Shown here: in pieces, positions 25,809-34,493 of the stretch
Position numbering within the stretch: position 1 is the stretch's first letter
How the letters are laid out: each line of letters starts with the position of its first letter
Source: Pedobacter chitinilyticus
Lineage (GTDB): Bacteria > Bacteroidota > Bacteroidia > Sphingobacteriales > Sphingobacteriaceae
Length of the DNA stretch: 64,000 nucleotides
Assembly: GCF_003313385.1 (NCBI RefSeq)
Contig: NZ_QMHN01000006.1
Location: 1-64,000 of the forward strand
Direction: 5' to 3'
Position numbers and translations under genes: made by a program
The notes under the pieces: model-generated
What the model was told of the DNA's origin: nothing
The model's input: the letters and a program-made list of their open reading frames with translations, nothing else
The model's database searches: none

Positions 25809-28457
25809 ATGAAAAAGGTACTGTTTCTGCTCATTGCTTTAATAGGTATGGGCACTTCAATCGCTTTTGCCCAAAAACAAATAAAAGGGAACGTTAAAGA
25901 CGAAAAAGCCAAGCCAATTCCTTCGGTGATGGTTAGTTTAAAAGATAAGGAAGGAAACACGGTAGCTTTTTCCCGCACTAACGAAAAAGGTGATTTTACG
26001 ATCAATGTTGATCCAGTAGGTACAGGACTTACCCTAGAATTCAGCACCTTGGGATTTGAAAAGAAATCTATTGCTGTTACTGACCTTAACAAGCCGTATC
26101 AAGTGGTTTTGGCCGAAAGCGAAATTGCACTGAAAACAGTTGAAGTAAAGAATCGCCCGAAATTAAGCTCAAACGGTGATACCTTAAATTATAAGACTTC
26201 TGATTTCTCGGACAAACAAGACCGAAGCATTGGTGATGTACTGAAAAAAATGCCTGGTATTGAAGTCGCCGAAAACGGAAAAATAAGCTACAATGGCAAG
26301 AATATCTCCAATCTATATATTGATGGCGATAATTTACTGGAAGATAAATATGGCATAGGCACCAAAAGCATTCCTCATGGAGCAGTTGATAAAGTACAGG
26401 TAATTGAGAATGACCAACCTATAAAAATGCTACGTAAAAACAACACCAGTGAAGATGTAGCACTCAATCTAGTGATTAAAGACGAGGCCAAATTAAAGGT
26501 CATGGGCGATATTAAAGCAGGTGTGGGAACTCCAGAAAGGTTTGATGGCAATTTTAACGCCATGATGTTTAATAAGAAAGTGAAATTTTTGAACAACTTA
26601 AAAGGTAACAATATTGGCATTGACCCAGGAATTGACCTTACTTCGTTCAACCCGTTAGCTACCGACAATAGCAAGCCTTCCAACTTGCTTACCGCAGGGG
26701 CAGCAGGCGTACCTACCCTACCGCAAAGCAGAACCCTGTTTAACAAAGCTGGACAGGCCAACCTTAACAATCTTTTCAAGTTTAATAATGACTTACAGCT
26801 AAGAGCCAATGTTTCCTACTTATATGATGAACGCAAGCAAGTGTACAACAAATCTTCGGAAACCAGATTAGGCGGCCAAACCATTAGTTATCAGGAAAAC
26901 CAAGACAATTTTTTAAACCCTCAAAAATTAAGAGGTCAATTCACTTTAAACGGAAATACAGATGGCTACTTTTTTAATAATGCTCTTGTGGTTGAATATA
27001 ATCCTAATCGTACAAATTCTAATGTATTTATTAACGGCGTAGGCGCTTTTCAATCGCTCAGTCAGGATATGTTTACCTTATCTAATGATTTGGGCTACCG
27101 CAAGAAATTGAAATCAGGGAATATCTTTCATCTTTCTTCAAGCCTCAGCCGTTCTTCGCAACCCGAAACGCTTAGCATCAAACCTGGACTTAATGAAGAC
27201 ATTCTGAACAATGGCATGCCTTATAATAGTTTAAACCAATATTTGAAACTGCCTACGTGGTACACCAACAATGCAATATCCATGGCATTTCCGAAAGGCA
27301 ACTTTGTGCAAACGTATAGGGCTGGCTTTTTACTTCAACAGCAAAATTTAGAAACCGAACTTAACAAAATTCAAAATGACGGTCGTAGTGAATTGGCCAT
27401 AGCAGGTTCCTTAAATGATCTGGATTGGTTTCGTTCAAGAACTTACCTTGAGAACAGCTATGAATACACCACCGACAAAATCACCGCTACGGTTCGCATT
27501 CCATTAAGCTACAATACGATCAGCTACGATGACGCCAATCATGCGGTAAACAAAAAGCTCGAACGATTTTTTGTGAACCCTTCGGTATATTTCAAATATC
27601 AAACCAGTCCCGAAAATTATGTGAGTGCCAATTATGGCTATAGAAATTCTTTAGGCACTATTGATGATGTCTATTATGGAGCTGTTTTACGAAACTACCG
27701 CTCGTTATTTGCCAACAATGCACCTGTTTCCGAAAGCGCTACACATGCCATTGCGGGTTCGTTCAATTTCCGCAAAGCCATACAAATGGTATTCGGAAAC
27801 ATTGGCGTTGCCTATAGCACTACCAATTTAAATACCATTTCAGCCTATACTTTAACCAACAATACACAGCAACGCATTGTACTTCCTTTGGAAAACCAAA
27901 TGAAAACTTTATCCTTAAACAGTGGTTTGAGCAAATACCTATTTGCATTAAGAAGTACTGTAAATGCAGGTTTTAATTATAGCCACAACCAGTACCAGCA
28001 GCTACAGAACAATGAGCTATTACCTTTCGAAAGTGATACTTACACCTACAAAGCTGGTATTGAGGCAAAGCTTACCAAATTCATGAACTTTAGCTACAAC
28101 GGTACTTTTTCAAACAACAAAAACAAAACGGTGAGCAATGGAATTTCAACCAATTACCAACAGCTAAGGCAACAAGCCGGCTTAACCGTAACCATGCTCA
28201 AATCGGTTTTTCTGAATTTCTCAGCGGAGCACATCTTTACCCAACAGTCAAGTCAGCCAGATTTGAAATATTTGTTTGCCGATTTTAATGTGAGGTATAA
28301 AGTATTGAAACTGAAAACTGACCTTGAGTTTGGCATTACCAATTTGGCCAACGTGAAAAGATTTGAAGCCATCAACGTTTCTGCCAACTCTTTAACCGTG
28401 GGCACCTATGAAATTCCTGGAAGAGTAGCCATGGTTAGAGCCACCTTCAATTACTGA
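25809..28457 (+). CDS. TonB-dependent receptor-like outer membrane protein
   Basis: The 882-residue product has a signal peptide (MKKVLFLLIALIGMGTSIAFA), a CarboxypepD_reg-like domain (IKGNVKDEKAKPIPSVMVSL, to about 100), a plug-like region (GDVLKKMPGIEVAENGKISYNGKNISNLYIDGDNLLEDKYG, about 150-190) and a long barrel ending in Tyr (FNY). This is the family paired with GLPGLI genes and probably binds or moves an unknown ligand. The ATG at 25809 is preferred over 25764, which would place the hairpin inside the gene and lacks a signal peptide. It may be transcribed from the GLPGLI promoters. Confidence 0.85.
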   Translation: MKKVLFLLIALIGMGTSIAFAQKQIKGNVKDEKAKPIPSVMVSLKDKEGNTVAFSRTNEKGDFTINVDPVGTGLTLEFSTLGFEKKSIAVTDLNKPYQVVLAESEIALKTVEVKNRPKLSSNGDTLNYKTSDFSDKQDRSIGDVLKKMPGIEVAENGKISYNGKNISNLYIDGDNLLEDKYGIGTKSIPHGAVDKVQVIENDQPIKMLRKNNTSEDVALNLVIKDEAKLKVMGDIKAGVGTPERFDGNFNAMMFNKKVKFLNNLKGNNIGIDPGIDLTSFNPLATDNSKPSNLLTAGAAGVPTLPQSRTLFNKAGQANLNNLFKFNNDLQLRANVSYLYDERKQVYNKSSETRLGGQTISYQENQDNFLNPQKLRGQFTLNGNTDGYFFNNALVVEYNPNRTNSNVFINGVGAFQSLSQDMFTLSNDLGYRKKLKSGNIFHLSSSLSRSSQPETLSIKPGLNEDILNNGMPYNSLNQYLKLPTWYTNNAISMAFPKGNFVQTYRAGFLLQQQNLETELNKIQNDGRSELAIAGSLNDLDWFRSRTYLENSYEYTTDKITATVRIPLSYNTISYDDANHAVNKKLERFFVNPSVYFKYQTSPENYVSANYGYRNSLGTIDDVYYGAVLRNYRSLFANNAPVSESATHAIAGSFNFRKAIQMVFGNIGVAYSTTNLNTISAYTLTNNTQQRIVLPLENQMKTLSLNSGLSKYLFALRSTVNAGFNYSHNQYQQLQNNELLPFESDTYTYKAGIEAKLTKFMNFSYNGTFSNNKNKTVSNGISTNYQQLRQQAGLTVTMLKSVFLNFSAEHIFTQQSSQPDLKYLFADFNVRYKVLKLKTDLEFGITNLANVKRFEAINVSANSLTVGTYEIPGRVAMVRATFNY

Positions 28458-28551
28458 TTGTAATTAGTTATTCATTTAATTGAGATGATTTGAATAGCGA
28501 TGCAATAAAATCTCGATAGGTTAGTTATATATTCTAGAGCGTTAATTTAAT

Positions 28552-28588
28552 AAAGCGGAAGTAGGTTGGATTGACCACTTCCGCTTTT
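28552..28588 (+). terminator. Probable terminator after the receptor gene
   Basis: AAAGCGGAAGT pairs with ACTTCCGCTTT (11 bp); GGT and ACC can extend the stem. A short T-run follows. Confidence 0.75.
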
Positions 28589-28646
28589 CCTTTACTGGAG
28601 CTACTCGTTACAAAACAAGCGAAATACATCTATTTAGAATAGAAAT

Positions 28647-29222
28647 ATGAATAACATCAACATCCTATCTACCGAAGTACTAAGTGATAACTGGTATGTT
28701 TTAAATAAGGTTACCTATGAAATTACGCAGCGTGATGGTTCTAAGCAAATACAAAACCGAGAAGCTTACGACCGAGGCAACGGTGCCGCAATTCTATTGT
28801 ATAATGAAGCAAAGCAAACCGTCATTTTGACCAGACAGTTCCGTTTACCTACGTTTTTAAACGGCAATCCATCAGGCATGCTGATAGAAGCTTGTGCTGG
28901 CCTACTTGACCAGGACAATCCTGAGGATTGCATTAAACGGGAAACTGAAGAAGAAACAGGCTATCAAATTAGCGAGGTGACCAAGGTATTCGAAGCTTAT
29001 ATGTCTCCAGGTTCGGTGACTGAAATTATCTATTTCTTTATTGCTGCCTACGACACATCAATGAAAATACACCATGGTGGTGGTTTAGCACACGAAGAAG
29101 AACATATTGAGGTATTGGAATTTCCTTTCGAAACGGCATTGGGAATGATTGATAGTGGCGAAATCAAAGATGCCAAAACCATGATGTTGATCCAGCATTT
29201 GAGGTTGAAAGGTATTTTATAA
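28647..29222 (+). CDS. NUDIX hydrolase, NudK-like
   Basis: The 191-residue protein has the Nudix box ending in RETEEETGY near residues 100-108, preceded by a Gly-Leu-Leu pattern ([11 protein letters not shown]). The sequence [17 protein letters not shown] after the box resembles NudK, the GDP-mannose/ADP-sugar pyrophosphatase. It would hydrolyse nucleotide sugars in the cytoplasm. It stands alone between two terminators. Confidence 0.85.
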   Translation: MNNINILSTEVLSDNWYVLNKVTYEITQRDGSKQIQNREAYDRGNGAAILLYNEAKQTVILTRQFRLPTFLNGNPSGMLIEACAGLLDQDNPEDCIKRETEEETGYQISEVTKVFEAYMSPGSVTEIIYFFIAAYDTSMKIHHGGGLAHEEEHIEVLEFPFETALGMIDSGEIKDAKTMMLIQHLRLKGIL

Positions 29223-29256
29223 AAAAGAGAATCGATTAAAGTTCGGTTCTCTTTTT
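29222..29256. terminator. Bidirectional terminator overlapping both 3' ends
   Basis: AAAAAGAGAA (29222-29231) and TTCTCTTTTT (29247-29256) form the stem. The stop codons of the NUDIX gene and the convergent M56 gene both lie in or at the edge of the hairpin. Confidence 0.8.
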
Positions 29257-30744
29257 AGTTTCTATGCGTATTTGAGGATTATTGCCTCCATCTGCTTTCA
29301 CAACCTGTACGTGTTGAATTTCGTTAGGGTTAAGCCTATTGAAGTCTGTAACATGCGATAATTTACCATTGATCAAATAATCTACTTTGCCTGCATTTTT
29401 TGTGCTGTCGTTAGATCTGAATGCCCTTACCATCACGACCTTATCTTCATCGTTAGGTGCATCTGCAAAGCTGCCAGCTGCTTTAAACTGGATAGATAAA
29501 TTTTTAGCATTGGCCATTTTAGAAGCATCAACGCTGTCAGATTTCACAAATATAATTCGTTGGGTAATTTTCCCCTTGCCCTTTACCAGTTTAGCAGCTT
29601 CAGGCGAGTTAAACGTATTCTTTATTGCAGCAATCATCATCTCCTCAATCTCTTTTGGGCCATGCTTAGTACTATCTCTTTTGATTAAAATATTACTTAC
29701 AAAAACATCCATTTTAGCAACAGTATCTACCGTTGTCTTTTCAGGTGCCTCTTTTTTAACAAATACTTTATGCTGATGCGCTTTTACATGTGCAACTGCT
29801 TTCACTGGTTCTGCGGCTTCCTCTTCTGTGGCAACGGTCACCATTTTCGAAAGCATTGGCAAATGCTGTTTCAGCTCTTTTTTAGATACGGTAAAGGCCA
29901 AAGTAGTCAGCAAAAGTACAGGAAGTGCAAAAAGATATCTACTCAATGTGATTTTTGAAGAACGCTTGGCATTCATCATCTGAATCCGTTTCTTTAAATC
30001 GGAAAGATTAAAGTTGTTTACAATAGCCGCCGAAGGTGTTAATTGTCCTACGCCTAGCAAGCTATATTGATAAACTTTTCGATCCATCCCCTTTTTAAGG
30101 ATATTTTGGTCGGTAATAAATTCCAGATTTTCCTTTACAGCCTTTTTCATCAACCACACCCCCGGATTGAACCAGTAAAACACCACGCTCAGTTCGGCTA
30201 AAATAATATCCAACGAGTGCCATTGCTTTACATGTACCATTTCATGCGCCAAAATGGTATCTAACTCATGGTCGCTATGCAAAGTTGGATTAACATACAC
30301 CGTTTGCCAAAATGAAAAAGGGCTTACACTTTCGTTCAACAAGCGCACATTATAGTTTGCTACTGTACCAGGTTGAGATTTACGATGGATTTTGTAAAGA
30401 GATAAAAACTGCACCCCTAACCTAATAGTCATAAACAAAACCCCTAAATAAAAAAGCGCACTTAGTATAGGCCAGTTATTGATAAAAAAACCAGTAGGCA
30501 CCAATTCAGAAGCCGTTTGGTTAAGCTGTGGTAAATAGGTAACTACGTTGTTGTTGATCTCCTGTCTGTGAAAAAACTCCGTTAAATCTATAAAAGGATA
30601 AGCGGTTGAAAAAACGATCCCCAACATCAAGAAACAACGATTCAACATGTAAAAAGTTAGCCTTCTCAGCACAAGATAATAGGTTGCTGCAAATAATAGC
30701 AGCACCAAGTTTATCTTCAAAAGGATAATGAAAAGATGTGGCAT
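29236..30744 (-). CDS. M56/BlaR1-type membrane metalloprotease 2
   Basis: The 502-residue protein starts with membrane helices (LFIILLKINLVLLLFAATYYL; later ILSALFYLGVLFMTIRLGV), then the zinc motif HEMVH (about 168-172) in LAHEMVHVKQWHSLD and the helper region ENLEFITDQ. A fourth helix lies near 270 (YLFALPVLLLTTLAFTV). The C-terminal 200 residues are extracytoplasmic, without penicillin-binding motifs and without the repeats of the other M56 protein. The start lies 2 nt after the stop of the BlaI gene, so they form a sensor-repressor pair. Confidence 0.85.
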   Translation of the reverse strand: MPHLFIILLKINLVLLLFAATYYLVLRRLTFYMLNRCFLMLGIVFSTAYPFIDLTEFFHRQEINNNVVTYLPQLNQTASELVPTGFFINNWPILSALFYLGVLFMTIRLGVQFLSLYKIHRKSQPGTVANYNVRLLNESVSPFSFWQTVYVNPTLHSDHELDTILAHEMVHVKQWHSLDIILAELSVVFYWFNPGVWLMKKAVKENLEFITDQNILKKGMDRKVYQYSLLGVGQLTPSAAIVNNFNLSDLKKRIQMMNAKRSSKITLSRYLFALPVLLLTTLAFTVSKKELKQHLPMLSKMVTVATEEEAAEPVKAVAHVKAHQHKVFVKKEAPEKTTVDTVAKMDVFVSNILIKRDSTKHGPKEIEEMMIAAIKNTFNSPEAAKLVKGKGKITQRIIFVKSDSVDASKMANAKNLSIQFKAAGSFADAPNDEDKVVMVRAFRSNDSTKNAGKVDYLINGKLSHVTDFNRLNPNEIQHVQVVKADGGNNPQIRIETKKRTEL

Positions 30745-30746
30745 CT

Positions 30747-31112
30747 CTATTGATTTTCTGGTTTCTCAATCAGGTCAATTATCTCTTTAAGTTCGGCCGC
30801 ACTGATCTTTTTGTCTTTGGCAAAAAACGCAACCAGTTCTTTATACGAATTTTGAAAATAGTCGTTCACAAAACCGTTCATAAAACGCTTTTTATAGTCA
30901 GCTTCCTTTACTTTAGCGCTATAGCGAATGGCATTTGCATAACGCTCACCTTTTAGGAAGCCCTTACGTTCCAAATTTTTGATGGTTGAAGCCAAAGTCG
31001 TGTATGGAGTTTTTGGTTCTGGCATAGCATCCATAAAGTCCTTAATAAACCCTGCTCCTACTTGCCAAACGGCTAGCATTGCCTCTTCTTCTTGCTGTGT
31101 TAGTTTCTCCAT
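30747..31112 (-). CDS. BlaI/MecI family repressor 2
   Basis: The 121-residue winged-helix protein has LTQQEEEAMLAVWQVGAGFI and TPYTTLASTIKNLERKGFL (helix-turn-helix and wing). The C-terminal part, DYFQNSYKELVAFFAKDKKI, serves dimerisation. It is the first gene of a two-gene unit with the M56 protease. An operator lies at 31121-31145, 9 nt before the ATG. Confidence 0.88.
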   Translation of the reverse strand: MEKLTQQEEEAMLAVWQVGAGFIKDFMDAMPEPKTPYTTLASTIKNLERKGFLKGERYANAIRYSAKVKEADYKKRFMNGFVNDYFQNSYKELVAFFAKDKKISAAELKEIIDLIEKPENQ

Positions 31113-31120
31113 CAGTTAAT

Positions 31121-31145
31121 TACGAAATAATCGTAAATATACGAA
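31121..31145 (-). promoter_or_regulatory. BlaI-type operator before BlaI gene 2
   Basis: Read on the minus strand: TTCGTA (31145-31140), TATT, then the palindrome TACGAT-TAT-TTCGTA (31135-31121). The likely -7 box TATATTTA sits between half-sites, as at the GLPGLI promoters. Confidence 0.7.
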
Positions 31146-31371
31146 ACTAATTTACAAACATGCAAGGGCTTAGGTGTTAATTTGTGTTAAGGAGAATGCA
31201 AGCTACCCGAACATCTATTTTTCATTTTTGAAGCGCAGTTTTTGTACGGGAGTTAATGGAAAGTCCCGCCATTCGTTTTACTCGTTAGCACGCTACGCCT
31301 GCTAACTCGTGCTCACTACTGTCGGGGCTATCGGGCATTTTTAATGCAATTATCTTCTGAGTTTAAAGATT

Positions 31372-31832
31372 TCTCCTATCGTCGAAATGACAAAAATAAC
31401 GGACAGAAAATAATGGGAAAATCTTGCAACCTATGAATAGAAACAGTTAGAAATGTCACCCTTTCAGGGTTCCTTTATCACTTGCATAGCTTGTTAGAAT
31501 AATTTCACCACTTCGTGGTTAGGTGATACGTTTAAAGGATTAATTTTTCGGATTTGCACGGTCACAAAATCAAGCTCCAAAGAAATGTTAGATTAATAGC
31601 ACCAATCTTGGTTAGGCATAATATCCAAAGTATTGATTTCACGAAATCATAAGACAACAAGTCCGAAGGACTGACATTATTCTAGAAAATAATATTTCAG
31701 TCAATAAACCACGAAGTGGTGACATTATATTTATTGCACATATTCCATTAAGTTTCTTTTAATGTTGTTCGCCTAGCATATCGAAAGATTTTACTTCGTA
31801 GCTGCTACGCGGTCTCCTATCGTCGAAATGAC
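31372..31832. repeat. Two 20-bp direct repeats flanking the hairpin array
   Basis: Identical 20-bp sequences at 31372-31391 and 31813-31832, 441 bp apart. A related sequence with an insertion occurs at 47228-47262, so it is a dispersed repeat. Confidence 0.75.
31451..31727. repeat. REP-like hairpin array with GAA loops
   Basis: Four hairpins share a plan: 5-bp stem, GAA loop, then TGACATTAT (one reads TGAAATTAT). Two lie on the minus strand (31458-31470, 31507-31519) and two on the plus strand (31660-31672, 31708-31720). Stem sequences differ (ACCCT/AGGGT, ACCAC/GTGGT, AGTCC/GGACT) while pairing is kept. Positions are symmetric about 31589. Confidence 0.75.
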
Positions 31833-31881
31833 GAGAAAATAGTACTGTAGAAATGACGGTGAAGGTGATTCGAAATAGCGA

Positions 31882-33249
31882 TTACTTAAATATAAAACTC
31901 CTATTGTCTTTTTTCCAATCAGGACCAATGGCTGTTTCTAACCAGAAAGGCTTTTTCAATTCGGTTTTCTTTTGCCAAATTCCATCCGACATTTGTAAAT
32001 CATTGCCCATTTTTACAAAACCTGCAACAATACTAGCACCTTCTACCTGATTGTTTTGCATTTTCAAGTTTTTCGGTTCATCTTGGGTAACCAATAAAGT
32101 TGTTGGGTTAATAACGTAGTTATTGCTAATGTTAACGCCGTCAGGAGCTACTGTTCTATCGTTATCCTTCCCCGAACCTAACACAAAAGCTTCTCTGGCA
32201 CTTACAATAACGTTGTTTTGAATATCTGCATTTTTCACCTGCCAATAATCGCTTAGTGCTGGTTTTTCATAAGCATTCATCACAGAAATCGCGGAACGTA
32301 ATGTTCTTCCTGCCACTTTGTACAAGTAATTTCCGTGCACTTTTTGGTTTTCACCAATAAGGCGTATTCCGCCGCTGTTGGTGACATTGTTCGCAATAAA
32401 ATAGTTACTGCTCACTTCAGAGTTATTGCCATGTCTAAAAGTAACTGTACCTGCACATTCGTAAAACAGGTTATTCATAATTTTATTAAAACCAGATTTG
32501 ATAGAAATGATTTCTACCTCGCCATCGCATTTATCAAAAATATTGTTCTGCACCGTTGCATAAGAATCGTTCATTGAAAAAGTGCTTGTCCCTATGCGGA
32601 TGGTTTCACCACCATTAGCCCCTAATTCTGGTCTAGGACCAAAATAATTATGGTCTATTTGGTGATAATTTGGTTTATCATCTAACCAAACCACTAAAGT
32701 CGTTCCCTGGTGTGCTTTTCCTGTAATGGAACAATGATCAACCCTATTATGATTTCCGTAAAGCGATACCCATTTATAGTCTAAAGTTTTGTCGCTCGGA
32801 TTATAATTTTCGATGCTGGTATTGGTTAAGCGACTGTTAGAAGTGGCTTTAGTAAAAATCACCACGTCATCTTTTAAGGAAGACCCATTTTTGAAAAAAA
32901 GTCCGTCGACCACTAGCCATTCACCATCAATTTTAAGGTTAGAGTTGCCGGATAGAATCACACTTCCCTTGGTTTCTGCAATCAGTGTAATGGGTTTTTC
33001 GGCTGTTCCTTTTCCTTTAAAGTTAATGATTTGGCTCTTCCATTCGCCCGATTTCATGATCACTTTATCGCCAGGAGCCAATTTTAATTCATTAAGTTCT
33101 GCTGCGTTGGCAATGGTATATGTTTTGTCGCTGTTGGTTGCTTGTTCTTCTACCTTTTTAGTCAGCGAATCTGCCTCAACTGCTTTTGCACAGCTGCTAT
33201 AAGAAAGTCCGCAGATAAGCACTAAACCAGCATAAAAATTCAATTTCAT
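31882..33249 (-). CDS. PL6 family alginate lyase, lipoprotein
   Basis: The 455-residue right-handed beta-helix starts with a lipoprotein signal ([20 protein letters not shown]). The catalytic pair of PL6 is visible: Lys251 in EIISIKSG and Arg272 in TFRHGN, 21 residues apart, the same spacing as Lys220/Arg241 of AlyGC as I remember it. Glu244 and Glu246 (GEVE) are the expected calcium ligands, and [11 protein letters not shown] precedes them. PL6 enzymes cleave alginate by beta-elimination. One-domain architecture. It is the last gene of the SusC-led unit, 12 nt after the beta-helix lipoprotein. Chondroitin B cleavage is a family alternative, but the neighbours favour alginate. Confidence 0.88.
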   Translation of the reverse strand: MKLNFYAGLVLICGLSYSSCAKAVEADSLTKKVEEQATNSDKTYTIANAAELNELKLAPGDKVIMKSGEWKSQIINFKGKGTAEKPITLIAETKGSVILSGNSNLKIDGEWLVVDGLFFKNGSSLKDDVVIFTKATSNSRLTNTSIENYNPSDKTLDYKWVSLYGNHNRVDHCSITGKAHQGTTLVVWLDDKPNYHQIDHNYFGPRPELGANGGETIRIGTSTFSMNDSYATVQNNIFDKCDGEVEIISIKSGFNKIMNNLFYECAGTVTFRHGNNSEVSSNYFIANNVTNSGGIRLIGENQKVHGNYLYKVAGRTLRSAISVMNAYEKPALSDYWQVKNADIQNNVIVSAREAFVLGSGKDNDRTVAPDGVNISNNYVINPTTLLVTQDEPKNLKMQNNQVEGASIVAGFVKMGNDLQMSDGIWQKKTELKKPFWLETAIGPDWKKDNRSFIFK

Positions 33250-33261
33250 TTTAAAATATCT

Positions 33262-34470
33262 TTAGTATAAATTATCGTAAAAAACGAGCGCTTCATCGTA
33301 AGTAGTGGCTAATCCCGTTGAACTTACCGCCGAGCTGATGCTCACCACACCAGTCCAAGGTGCTGTAGCGCCATACGCTTCCCAACATCTGTAAACTACA
33401 TGAGTGGATAGATTAACATTGTTATTTCCACCGTATAAAATCTTAGTACCGTCTAAGCCTAATTTGCTAGACATGATGGCTCTTTTTTCGGTAACAGTTC
33501 CAGTTCCTAAAGTTGCAGCATCGGCAGCACTTATTAAGTGCGTACGACCAGTTGGATTAAAACCACTGTGGTGAAAAGCCAAAGCAAATCTTGTACTCTG
33601 ATTCCCGACCGTAGCGTAATTAAAATTGTTTTTCGTCACCATAAAACTGGTTCCAAAGGTCTCATCTCCAGGGTTTACATCATTAAAAACAGGCACTTCT
33701 ACAAAAATTGGATTTACACCTATTCCGTTTACGATGTAGGCACCTGTTGAATTAAAAGTATTGCCGTAAACTACGCCATGGGTAGAATTATCGCCCCTAA
33801 ATCTAATGAATGAACCCGAACAATCTGTAAAGGTATTCTCTAAAATTTTCAATCGTTTAACGCCAAAAGCGCCGTAAATCATATGTGCGGTTGAGCCTAC
33901 TCCAATGTTAGAGAATTGGTTTTGCCTGATGATAATATTATTGGAAGTGGCGTAATGGGCTCCAACAGCACCGTAATACAAATTAGGCATATTTTCAAAA
34001 CGACAATAAGCCACCGTTATGTTTGGACTGCGCTGAATTACTAAAGCATATTCTGATACGGCACCAGTAAATTTTAACCGATGAATCAATATATTTTGGC
34101 AGTTGTTTAGCGACATCAGCTTGGCAATTGATCCCGTAAGCACCGCAGCACCCACGGTATTTGCTTTTAACTGAAGTCTTTTAGTGGCACTTCCAATGTT
34201 CGACAAAGTGATGGTAGAAGTGATATTGTAAGTTCCGTCAGCAAAAACCACATCTACAGCGTTCGTTTGCAGCATGGTTTGTATACCCGACCAAAATGCA
34301 GCATCGAGCGTGGTTGATGGCGTTACATTGACTACGGTAGTTGTTGCTTGCGCCAGTGCTTCTTTCTGCACTTCAACCACAATCTTTTCTTCTTTTTGTG
34401 CTACTACGGCATCTTTTTTACACGAAAAAATTGTCGCGATTAGCAAGGACATTAAAGCATATTTTTTCAT
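33262..34470 (-). CDS. Beta-helix lipoprotein lacking PL6 catalytic residues
   Basis: The 402-residue protein starts with MKKYALMSLLIATIFSC (lipobox, then Lys-Lys) and has a parallel beta-helix of the PL6 style (NNIIIRQNQFSNIG, LKILENTFTDCSGSFIRFRG). Aligning the CxGS turn with the neighbouring PL6 enzymes puts Phe where their catalytic Arg is, and no Lys or calcium-binding Glu pair at the right places. It could be a binding protein or a lyase with another mechanism. It lies between the two PL6 genes. Confidence 0.65.
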   Translation of the reverse strand: MKKYALMSLLIATIFSCKKDAVVAQKEEKIVVEVQKEALAQATTTVVNVTPSTTLDAAFWSGIQTMLQTNAVDVVFADGTYNITSTITLSNIGSATKRLQLKANTVGAAVLTGSIAKLMSLNNCQNILIHRLKFTGAVSEYALVIQRSPNITVAYCRFENMPNLYYGAVGAHYATSNNIIIRQNQFSNIGVGSTAHMIYGAFGVKRLKILENTFTDCSGSFIRFRGDNSTHGVVYGNTFNSTGAYIVNGIGVNPIFVEVPVFNDVNPGDETFGTSFMVTKNNFNYATVGNQSTRFALAFHHSGFNPTGRTHLISAADAATLGTGTVTEKRAIMSSKLGLDGTKILYGGNNNVNLSTHVVYRCWEAYGATAPWTGVVSISSAVSSTGLATTYDEALVFYDNLY

Positions 34471-34493
34471 TGTATGGTTATTTAAGGTTTAAC

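Larger units (their letters stand above)
31146..31881. other. Gene-poor, repeat-rich region
   Basis: No reading frame here looks like a gene. It contains short palindromes such as GTTAGCA/TGCTAAC (about 31290-31315), two perfect 20-bp direct copies of TCTCCTATCGTCGAAATGAC (31372-31391 and 31813-31832), and between them a symmetric array of small hairpins (31451-31727). Confidence 0.7.

Noticed and set aside
31451-31727. CRISPR array
   Set aside because: Units are short, vary in stem sequence, change strand and lack uniform spacers; no cas genes are near.
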